Part shown: in pieces, positions 59,419 through 64,000 of the stretch | Numbering within the stretch: the stretch's first letter is position 1 | How the letters are laid out: the number at the start of each line of letters is the position of its first letter | From: Enoplosus armatus | Lineage: Eukaryota > Chordata > Actinopteri > Centrarchiformes > Enoplosidae | Direction: 5' to 3' | NCBI RefSeq assembly: GCF_043641665.1 | Contig: NC_092188.1 | Location: 15,893,704 to 15,957,703, forward strand | DNA: 64,000 bases | The notes under the pieces: generated by a model | Told to the model about the DNA's origin: nothing | The model's input: only the letters and a program-made list of their open reading frames with translations | Database searches by the model: none | Position numbers and translations under genes: made by a program

Positions 59419-62400
59419 GAGCTTGCTGCCTGCGGCTGGTTTTGGTACAACCCAGGGATTGGCATTTAATCTGTCAGTTCTGCAGGGCATTAGCCTACAT
59501 TTTGGGGTACACACAGACACAAAAATAGTCAGAGAGAGGGAGAGGCAGATTGACAGACACAGAGGGAAAACAGACACATAGCCAGAGAGGGGAGGTAAAG
59601 AGTGTAGCCGAGTTCAGGCGTCCTGATGTGTTGGCCTCAGAGAGCCCAGGGCTGTATGAGAACCACACCAAGGCCGGGGCTGGCTCGCACACGACCTTGC
59701 TTTTAACATGTCTTCATCAGCATAGTTAGACTGTACTTTTCTGCGCTCTGCTGCTAAAGATGGTGTTTTGTCTAGTAAGGTTATGCTTTATTTTTAAATG
59801 GGTCATTTTGTCTGCTTTCTGTACTGTTTTCCTTTTATTAAATTTCATCAGATTTATTGTTTTCATTTATTTCATGATACAGCATACCAGCCTTTTTACA
59901 ACATAATGGTTTTCATGGTGACAACATATTGCTGTTGTTTACATTTCACAGTTCTTCTGTGTAGATTCAACGACATGCATAGAGTTAAACAGACTTCATG
60001 CAGCAGGTTATTCATTTGGTTCTGTTCTGCTGTGGTCTACTGTATTATATTGTGACTGTAAGGTGAAATTCCTTAAGGTCGCATGTGATTCAGTATGAAG
60101 TGAGTGGTCAAAACAAGAATTATTTTCCATTGTTGTCACCAATACAACCATGTCAGATCTGTGATTTATTCATAGTAAAGACCATGCAACCTTGAGGCTT
60201 GGCTCTGTGCTATACCCCTGTTCTGTACTATATGCAACCATGTTGTTCTCTGTCTCAATCTGTTTTATTGAACAGTCTGTGTTAAATATTTTTTAGTCAA
60301 CAGCTTTTAACAACATTCGAAGGTGTTAGCTCGATTAGCTGCTCAAGATGCAGATAGCTGCCTCACAGGAACCTTGGCCTGGATAATTCACTTTACCCCA
60401 GTGCTGAAAGTTCTTGGGCTCTGTGTTAGATCCCCCCCTCTCCAGGGTAGCTCCAGCTTTGATCTAACTCACATTAACATGAACCTGTTAACAGGACTTT
60501 TAGTCAGGTCAGTATCTAGCGTTCCAGACCCAACAGACGTATCCTCTTAAAATCATTTACCTGCTGTCAGGCTAGATTTTTGTACTTTTGTCTCTGCTTA
60601 ACCTAAGACATTCAACTACAACAACAAACAGTCAGACCCAATTTTGTGTGAGGAATGCTGAAAGTGAAGTAACAGTCTTACCTTTTTTAAGCTTGTTTAT
60701 CAGAAAAGGTGATAGGCAAAGCAGGCATCAGAAGGGATGAATGTAATGTGATGAAAGGCTAATAATGTTTAAATCCCCGTTCCTAACGGACTTGACTTTT
60801 ATCAGCTTCTATCGGCTTTAAAAGACCAGGTATTATATCCTCTCATCCCATAGCAGCTGAAAAGTATTTTATACTGCTCTAGTAATGGAATGTCAAGTCA
60901 GAGGTTGTTACGCTATTATCTGGTCACCATTGTGTCAGCAGTAGCACAGGGGAATCTTTATTCTGTTGAACAAGCCATTAAATGTAGGCATTACTGTAGG
61001 GTGGCAACTGCAATTGCATCTTTCATCTTAAAATGCTCATCAGTATTCTTTACAGTAAGTATATTAGCGATGTTTATTAAGCGAAATGTTGTCTGTGTTT
61101 TTGTATTTTGCTGTCTTACTGTCATTCTTTGAAAAACCCTATCTGATAAGCATGTACAATCCAGACCCCTCCATTTTTTGTGAATGTGACTTGGAGAGTC
61201 AGGCACAGTGCCAGGATAAGAAATATCCCCAATATAGTGTGTTACTGTGTCTCCAGCTCAAAACAACACACACACAAAAAGTTAAATTATAGAGATGCTA
61301 TTAGTTAAGCCTAACCGCCTGACTCCACACTATTTTTAAATATGCCTCGAAGAAATGCACACAAACACATGCAAATGGGACATTTATTGCCTTTAGATGC
61401 ATTCGGAGGGTGCCAGTGATGGAAATTATTAGAGGACAGGCAGACCTCTAGACCAGCACAAAGATCTGTTGTGATTATTTCAAACAGGCCAAACACTGAG
61501 CATCTCTAAGCTTCTTTGGTTTATATATTTAGTTATGTATGCCGTTCTATACCACATTTTTATGTGCATTTTGATGTTTACATACAGTGTGTGTGTGTGC
61601 ATGTGTGTGTGTTGCTGACTTCCCCTCACAAACAACCTGTCATATCTGCTCTATACAATGAGTTTGAATGCAGGGCTCAGCACAGCATGGGGCTCTGGTA
61701 TCCAAGTCTCAAATAGATCTTGTTTCTGCATGTTTTCTGTGTATGTATTTGCTGGTGTGTGTGTGTGTATCACTATTGGTCCCTTGTTGCCCCACAAATA
61801 CGATCAGCCAACTATACATATATTTGAAACAAAGTGGAAGTGGAGAGGGCAAACATCCACATCGTTCCCAAATTGTCTTATATAACTTGGTGACTCTTAC
61901 CATAAGTGGTTTTTAGATACTTAATGTGGAGAATTGTGTTACTTTTTACAGCAACATTTGTTCTTGGCGTTTTGGTTTGAATCCATTTAACTGTTTAGGG
62001 CTTGCTATTTACATTTGATGATGAATGTGGTAGACATATCTGAATCTAAGAAAATGCTTCTTCATGTCTGTGATAAGGATTTAGCTGCCTTTCTGTCTGA
62101 AATTCAGCCCATTTTACATTTAAAAGTGATAAATGCACTGTGAGGCCTCTTAAGCTTTCTTCCCAAATTGAGGAAAGCTTAAGCCTGCAGGAAAACAAAC
62201 TGACATTCTTCAGTGTCTTTATTTTGTTGCGTTACAAAAGCGTTATAAATGGCTGCATAGTCACACTGTTGCTGTCCTTATAAGATCTTCCTTAACAACA
62301 ATCACAAACAACTGCCGCCTTTCATCTGTTCAGACGGCTGGGCTCTTAGGGCACCCCACTGGGCTCCAGCCTTTTCGCTGATCCCTGATTGTGGATTTAA

Positions 62401-64000
62401 ACCATAAGAGGCCAAGTTAATATAGGATTGAAGATAATGGGGGGACGTTTCACCCTGGTGTTGCAAGTAACTGGGTTTCCATAGTTGAATCCCAAGTTAA
62501 ATTCTGCATTTTGTAAAGGGATTGAGTTTGAGTTTGGTTGAGGGGCTTTAAAAATGTCTTGCCCATACTGAAGGACTCAGTGTGTTGGCCATTTCAACTT
62601 ATATAGAAATGTGATTGAGATAAGGGTAAAAAGTAGGACATAACATATGGGTAGAAAAAAAGGAAAGTCAAGTCATCACCTTATGAACTGTACTGAAGTG
62701 GTGTGTCTTCTTTAGTGGGAAAATTGTCTTGAATCTCATGCCACAATTGAGTCAATCAGATTAAAACTAAAGCCAAATTGTAGCCCCATATGTTTCCTAC
62801 CATGGTTTCTCATACTGCCGTTTTAGATTAGGGTTTTAAACATTTGTGAAAGGATGAGTCTGGAAATGGGACCAGCCATCTATAATTGACTTGGGGACAG
62901 AAACAGTGAAAGGGTGTGGAGAGGGGGACCAATCACAGATTTTCCTAGCTGAAAGAGGTTTTTAAATGATAATACAGGGGTTAGGCTGATGCAGCTCAAA
63001 AACTATACATTTTTGGTTACCTGTTATTAATGATGGGCTTAAAATTGGAATTGGAGTTTTTCTTCTTAATGAGCAAACCTTAATGGTGTCTATTAAAGAA
63101 AATGTCACCGATTTGTAAAAATGTGAAACGTGAAATGTCTCAGCCAAATTAATTAATGCAATTGTTTATGTTATGTATTTGTTGCTAAAGTACTACACTT
63201 TAAAACAGTTGGCTAAACAGTGGTACAATGCACCATGAAATAAATAACAGAATTGATGTAATATTTATGAGGTGTATCATTGTTAAAGTACCACCTTTCT
63301 GACTTATGCTAGACTGTACTCAGTTGAGACTGGCAGGAAAAACAGAGAAAGAAGATATCATAGCACAGTGTGTACATCAGCCCACTATGATACGATAGGA
63401 TTACTAGTGTCTCATGTTAACTGTTTTTTTTCCTCCTTCTGGCGTATCAGTCTCCATGTTTTATGAGCTTTAAAGGAAAGAAGGGGTGCTAAATCCCTCA
63501 GCGGGGGGTTTGATGAACTTGTCACGCGATTCTTACACTTCTCAGGAAACACTGATGTCTTATTAAGAGATGAGGATGCCTCTGACACTCGAATTGAACA
63601 GCTGGAAAAGGATGGAAGAGGCTTTACATTTCGAAAGACAGCGACTGTAGGATACTTGAATAGTAATTCCAGACTTTGTCATTCATGTATAACATGTTTT
63701 TGCATAAAACTAAAATCTCATGAGTGTGTTTGTATGTAAAAGGGGAGACAACTCACCATGATGTCCTATGCTTTACCCTTTGAGGGACTTCAGAGAATTG
63801 AGACCCCAACTTGTGTAGTGCTAGGTTAGGTTATGCTGCTTAGGTTAGGTTGGTGAGGTCTGGGTTAAGTTAAGGCTATATAAAGAGGCCTTTAACCACC
63901 AAACAATAAAGGAAAGTACTCAGTTATTAATACAACTCATCACAGTCTTTCATACAAAACCTTCATACTGTTAATTAGAACAGATGTCGATAATACTGTC
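18102..64000 (+). CDS. cdkal1: CDKAL1 5' portion, tRNA methylthiotransferase, partial gene
   Basis: Coding exons 18102-18259, 19292-19404 and 53155-53239 join in frame into the first 118 codons; the gene continues past the right edge. CDKAL1 is a radical-SAM enzyme carrying [4Fe-4S] clusters. It methylthiolates t6A at position 37 of tRNA-Lys(UUU), aiding decoding of lysine codons, and is tail-anchored in the ER. What is visible is the acidic N-terminus ([20 protein letters not shown]) and the first half of the UPF0004/MTTase domain: [20 protein letters not shown] with cluster Cys68, and [20 protein letters not shown] with cluster Cys104. These match mammalian CDKAL1 almost residue for residue. 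The third cluster cysteine, the radical-SAM CxxxCxxC, the TRAM domain and the membrane tail are outside the window. The related CDK5RAP1 lacks these flanking residues. Confidence 0.93.
18260..19291 (+). other. cdkal1: CDKAL1 intron 2, largely a transposon-like repeat
   Basis: A 1.03 kb GT-AG intron. About 18705-19132 is a probable DNA-transposon remnant, listed separately. The rest is AT-rich with nothing recognisable. Confidence 0.75.
18705..19132. mobile_element. Probable non-autonomous DNA transposon remnant
   Basis: Starts GTGTTCACACCTG and ends GATGTGAAAACACCC, giving imperfect inverted termini. The interior has CTTGGTCCAGACCAAG and GGTTGTTTGGTCTTTACCAG, words I associate with a dispersed teleost repeat built on TTTGGTCCGGACCAAA-type motifs. 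It has no transposase frame and no clear target-site duplication. Confidence 0.45.
19292..19404 (+). CDS. cdkal1: CDKAL1 coding exon 3 (MTTase domain start)
   Basis: 113 nt with acceptor TTTTTAG and donor G|GTAAGA. It encodes [20 protein letters not shown] followed by [18 protein letters not shown], residues 53-90. Cys68 in [11 protein letters not shown] is the first [4Fe-4S] ligand of the UPF0004 domain. Confidence 0.97.
19641..19667 (+). repeat. (ATT)n microsatellite
   Basis: ATTATT repeats with one GTT interruption. Confidence 0.9.
20520..20700 (+). repeat. Dispersed repeat with GGTTAGG words
   Basis: Contains TATGGTTAAGGTTTGGTTAG, ACTTGGTTAGGGAAAGATAA and TGGTTTGGGTTAACATAA. This pattern resembles a repeat common in percomorph fish. 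The TTAGG words are degenerate, so it is not a telomeric array. Confidence 0.5.
20858..20889 (+). repeat. (TG)16 microsatellite
   Basis: Uninterrupted TG dinucleotides on the CDKAL1 sense strand. Confidence 0.95.
21119..21173 (+). repeat. Interrupted (TG)n microsatellite
   Basis: Three TG blocks separated by TTTT and by TCTC/TCTG. Confidence 0.9.
22331..22378 (+). repeat. (TG)n microsatellite, about 24 units
   Basis: Near-perfect TG dinucleotides on the sense strand of the intron. Confidence 0.95.
22757..22780 (+). repeat. (TC)12 microsatellite
   Basis: A TC tract inside a longer pyrimidine-rich region (about 22720-22960). Confidence 0.9.
23082..23190 (+). repeat. Degenerate GGAAT/GAATGG repeat
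   Basis: GAATGG, GGAATTC, GAATGGCA, GTGGAATAG and TGGAATGGCAAG recur in about 110 bp. It looks like a decayed short tandem repeat. Confidence 0.4.
24372..24453 (+). repeat. (CA)n microsatellite with one GTG interruption
   Basis: About 80 bp of CA dinucleotides, the longest CA tract of the window, interrupted by ACGTGC at about 24432. Open frames through it on both strands (His-Thr or Cys-Val runs) are artefacts. Confidence 0.95.
25635..26050 (+). repeat. Purine-rich (plus) / pyrimidine-rich (minus) asymmetric tract
   Basis: About 400 bp of mostly A and G on the plus strand (AGAGGAAAAGGGG, GGGGAAGGGAGGAGGG and similar). The complementary strand therefore lacks stop codons in several frames, which explains three overlapping minus-strand ORFs of 101-139 codons rich in Ser, Leu, Pro and Phe. 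Confidence 0.75.
26577..26599 (+). repeat. (AC)n microsatellite
   Basis: Short AC tract after a TATA stretch. Confidence 0.9.
26641..26876 (+). repeat. Direct duplication flanking a (TG)28 microsatellite
   Basis: The segment at about 26641-26704 (ACCCATGAGT...GTAACCATTTAAAGGCCAGG...GATTAG) recurs at about 26818-26876 (ACCCATGTGT...GTAACCATTTAGAGGCCATG...GATTAG). Between them lie TG repeats (26707-26762) and a short (GTGAAT)n run (26768-26788). Confidence 0.7.
27276..27872 (-). other. Longest open frame in the window (198 codons), probably non-coding
   Basis: A minus-strand frame with ATG, antisense to the CDKAL1 intron. Its first third is Pro/Ser/Phe-rich because it lies over a purine-rich plus-strand tract (GGGAGGGAGGGAGGG). 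I recognise no domain, signal or homologous family, and there is no sign of splicing or codon constraint. I list it because of its length and treat it as chance. Confidence 0.2.
27918..28250 (+). mobile_element. tRNA-derived SINE copy
   Basis: The head GGTGGCCTAATGGCCTAA resembles a tRNA A box, and GACAGTTCAAATCTCAGACC resembles a B box. The body has GGTGCCATTTGACAAGGCAT, AACCCCCAGCATCTCAACTT and GAGCTGCTCAGTGGGCAACA, the order seen in a widespread teleost SINE family (GGTGCCCTTGAGCAAGGCAC..., GAGCTGCTCAGTGG...). It is moderately diverged. Confidence 0.7.
29803..29829 (+). repeat. (TG)13 microsatellite
   Basis: TG dinucleotides on the sense strand. Confidence 0.95.
30279..30325 (+). repeat. 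(TG)n microsatellite
   Basis: About 20 TG units with one TTG interruption near the end. Confidence 0.95.
31043..31094 (+). repeat. (TG)n microsatellite, interrupted
   Basis: A perfect block to 31078, then AGTGTGTCTGTGTGTG. Confidence 0.95.
31152..31193 (+). repeat. (TG)21 microsatellite
   Basis: A perfect TG tract about 60 bp after the previous one, followed by GCGTGCGTGCGTG-type variants. Confidence 0.95.
32612..32629 (+). repeat. Poly-T run, 18 bases
   Basis: T18 homopolymer in the intron. Confidence 0.9.
34045..34071 (+). repeat. (TG)13 microsatellite
   Basis: TG dinucleotides on the sense strand. Confidence 0.95.
34620..34713 (-). mobile_element. tRNA-derived SINE head
   Basis: On the minus strand it reads GGTGGCTTAGTAGGCAGGGG (A-box-like), then GTGGGTTTGAAGCCAGCTCA (B-box-like), the spacing of a tRNA-type pol III promoter. 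It abuts a C23 run on the plus strand. No functional tRNA fold is evident, so I call it a SINE fragment. Confidence 0.5.
34714..34736 (+). repeat. Poly-C run, 23 bases
   Basis: Uninterrupted C23. The minus-strand G23 could form a G-quadruplex. The length may be inexact if assembly or sequencing slipped. Confidence 0.9.
34781..34799 (+). promoter_or_regulatory. Paired octamer (POU) motif, pair 1
   Basis: ATTTGCAT at 34781-34788 and again at 34792-34799: two perfect octamer sites in direct repeat, 11 bp start to start with a 3-bp spacer. Confidence 0.6.
34891..34909 (+). promoter_or_regulatory. Paired octamer (POU) motif, pair 2
   Basis: ATTTGCAT at 34891-34898 and 34902-34909, the same 11-bp spacing as pair 1 and exactly 110 bp downstream of it. 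Confidence 0.6.
35661..35704. repeat. Two adjacent palindromes
   Basis: TTTACGTAAA (35661-35670) is a perfect 10-bp palindrome. TTACTAGGTC-G-GACCTAGTAA (35684-35704) has perfect 10-bp arms around one base. The centre resembles an inverted pair of nuclear-receptor half-sites (AGGTC/GACCT). Confidence 0.75.
36915..36953 (+). repeat. (AC)n microsatellite, interrupted
   Basis: An AC tract followed by CCCACACCCACTCACAC. Confidence 0.9.
40380..40955. mobile_element. Probable hAT-like non-autonomous transposon remnant
   Basis: Begins with a GATTCGATTTGACTTTCGAT-type stretch and ends TTAGAATCAAAATCGTGACA. Paired AATCGAT/AAAATCGTGACATCCC-type ends are familiar from hAT-derived repeats in fish. The centre (40600-40860) is more GC- and CpG-rich than its surroundings and holds a 77-codon frame with no known domain. 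The boundaries are approximate. Confidence 0.45.
41830..42125 (+). mobile_element. MITE-like teleost repeat, copy 2
   Basis: Starts GGGCTGCAACTAATGATTAT and continues with AAATGTCTTGTTTTGTTCGA and ACATTGGAGAAGCTACAAAG, the same family as 17655-17960 but in opposite orientation. The far terminal repeat is degraded. Confidence 0.7.
43380..43442 (+). repeat. (TG)n microsatellite, about 31 units
   Basis: TG tract with one TTG interruption, followed by a G-rich stretch. Confidence 0.95.
43703..43739 (+). repeat. (CA)n microsatellite
   Basis: A CA tract followed by CTCACACTCTCACACA. Confidence 0.95.
46086..46330 (+). mobile_element. Dispersed teleost repeat, probably a LINE tail
   Basis: CAGCCATCCGTTATCTACTC, CGGGGGGCTGGAGACTATCC, CACCCTGGACAGGTCACCAG, CCTACGGGTAGTTTAGAGTC and ACACAGGGAGGACATCCAAA follow in the order of a very common fish repeat (CCATCCATTTTCTA..., GGGGGGCTGGAGCC..., GGGCAATTTAGAG...). 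The usual TGTCTTTGGACTGTGGG segment is missing. Confidence 0.7.
48940..48958 (-). promoter_or_regulatory. Paired octamer (POU) motif, pair 3
   Basis: ATGCAAAT at 48940-48947 and 48951-48958, that is, ATTTGCAT twice on the minus strand, again 11 bp apart with a 3-bp spacer. A single further octamer lies at 48598-48605. Confidence 0.6.
50711..50733 (+). repeat. (TG)11 microsatellite
   Basis: TG dinucleotides on the sense strand. Confidence 0.95.
50833..50867 (+). repeat. (TG)17 microsatellite
   Basis: TG dinucleotides, about 100 bp after the previous tract. Confidence 0.95.
51874..51906 (+). repeat. (TG)n with GCG interruptions
   Basis: TG blocks interrupted twice by GCG. Confidence 0.9.
52440..52720. 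mobile_element. Diverged dispersed repeat
   Basis: AGAAAGCACATTAAAAAACA, CAAACCATTGAAAGCCTTAT, CAATAAAACCTTAAAAATG and GCATTCTGGATTAGATGCAG resemble, in order, a long repeat common in teleosts (GCGTTCTGGATCAGCTGCAG-type words). It is heavily decayed, and the boundaries are approximate. Confidence 0.45.
53155..53239 (+). CDS. cdkal1: CDKAL1 coding exon 4
   Basis: 85 nt with a pyrimidine-rich acceptor (CTTTCTATAG). It encodes [20 protein letters not shown] followed by EDHFRNSI, residues 91-118, with the second cluster Cys104. The donor AA|GTACTG is weaker than average but is the only one that keeps the conserved ...NSIK frame. Confidence 0.96.
54263..54510 (-). mobile_element. MITE-like teleost repeat, copy 3
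   Basis: Contains TTTGCTGGTTCCAGCTTCTC and ends GAGAAAATAATCATTACAGA, same orientation as copy 1 (17655). The inverted end GTTGCAGCCC is mutated to ATTACAGACC. Confidence 0.6.
55101..55132 (+). repeat. (AC)16 microsatellite
   Basis: A perfect AC tract. Confidence 0.95.
57120..57140 (+). repeat. (TG)10 microsatellite
   Basis: TG dinucleotides on the sense strand. Confidence 0.95.
59360..59413 (+). repeat. (CA)27 microsatellite
   Basis: A nearly perfect CA tract. Confidence 0.95.
63467..63736 (+). other. Unexplained 90-codon open frame without a usable start
   Basis: Open from just after TGA (63464-63466) to TAA (63737-63739), with no ATG except the last codon. The middle part ([20 protein letters not shown] and [12 protein letters not shown]) has a balanced, protein-like composition, unlike other chance frames here. 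Acceptor-like AGs precede it at 63450 (after a T/C tract) and 63545, and a weak donor GTAGGA lies at 63647. I do not recognise the peptide. It could be an exon, a retrocopy fragment or chance. Confidence 0.2.

Larger units (their letters stand above)
53240..64000 (+). other. cdkal1: CDKAL1 intron 4 (5' 10.8 kb)
   Basis: No sequence matching the next expected segment (the KAQEENKK...LAGCVPQ region) is seen, so the intron runs past the right edge. Contents are a MITE-like copy at 54263, CA/TG tracts, and an unexplained 90-codon open frame near the right end. Confidence 0.8.

Noticed and set aside
63820..63890. GGTTAGGTTA words as a telomere-like array (also CCCTAACCCTAA at 38.3 kb)
   Set aside because: Only a few irregular units, consistent with dispersed repeats or chance.
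1..64000. CRISPR array, operon, phage or toxin-antitoxin system
   Set aside because: The window is vertebrate nuclear DNA; no spaced direct repeats, compact gene arrays or such genes are present.

Overview
This window is vertebrate nuclear DNA, almost certainly from a ray-finned (teleost) fish. It is AT-rich, has short exons bounded by GT-AG introns, is dense in CA/GT microsatellites, and carries several dispersed repeats that I recognise as teleost families. There are no prokaryotic features, CRISPR arrays or phage genes.

Three protein-coding genes are supported. (1) The 5' end of MBOAT1 lies on the minus strand at 114-1039: two coding exons of a membrane-bound O-acyltransferase, running off the left edge. 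(2) A complete E2F3 gene lies on the plus strand (coding 3587-12069): eight exons join without a frame break into a 444-residue E2F transcription factor, with a promoter upstream and a 3' UTR of about 4 kb ending near an AATAAA at 16091. (3) The 5' part of CDKAL1 lies on the plus strand: a probable non-coding first exon near 16.4-16.5 kb, then coding exons at 18102-18259, 19292-19404 and 53155-53239, encoding the first 118 codons of a tRNA methylthiotransferase. The rest lies beyond the right edge. The order MBOAT1(-) E2F3(+) CDKAL1(+) matches human chromosome 6p22.3, where SOX4 follows CDKAL1.

Layout: 1-1039 MBOAT1; 1040-3586 divergent intergenic region and E2F3 promoter; 3587-16120 E2F3; about 16370 to the right edge CDKAL1. 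About 45 kb of the window is CDKAL1 intron: one intron of 33.75 kb (19405-53154) and at least 10.7 kb of the next. These introns hold many (TG)n/(CA)n tracts, SINE- and MITE-like remnants and strand-asymmetric purine/pyrimidine tracts. They also hold three copies of an unusual paired octamer motif (two ATTTGCAT sites exactly 11 bp apart) that may mark long-range regulatory elements.

The three genes are neighbours, not a pathway: MBOAT1 acts on lysophospholipids in the ER, E2F3 in cell-cycle transcription, CDKAL1 on tRNA-Lys. No new multi-gene system is visible. The best second looks are the AT-AC (U12-type) intron of E2F3, a candidate E2F3b-type alternative first exon, a perfect hairpin over a miR-34 seed match in the E2F3 3' UTR, and the recurring paired octamers.
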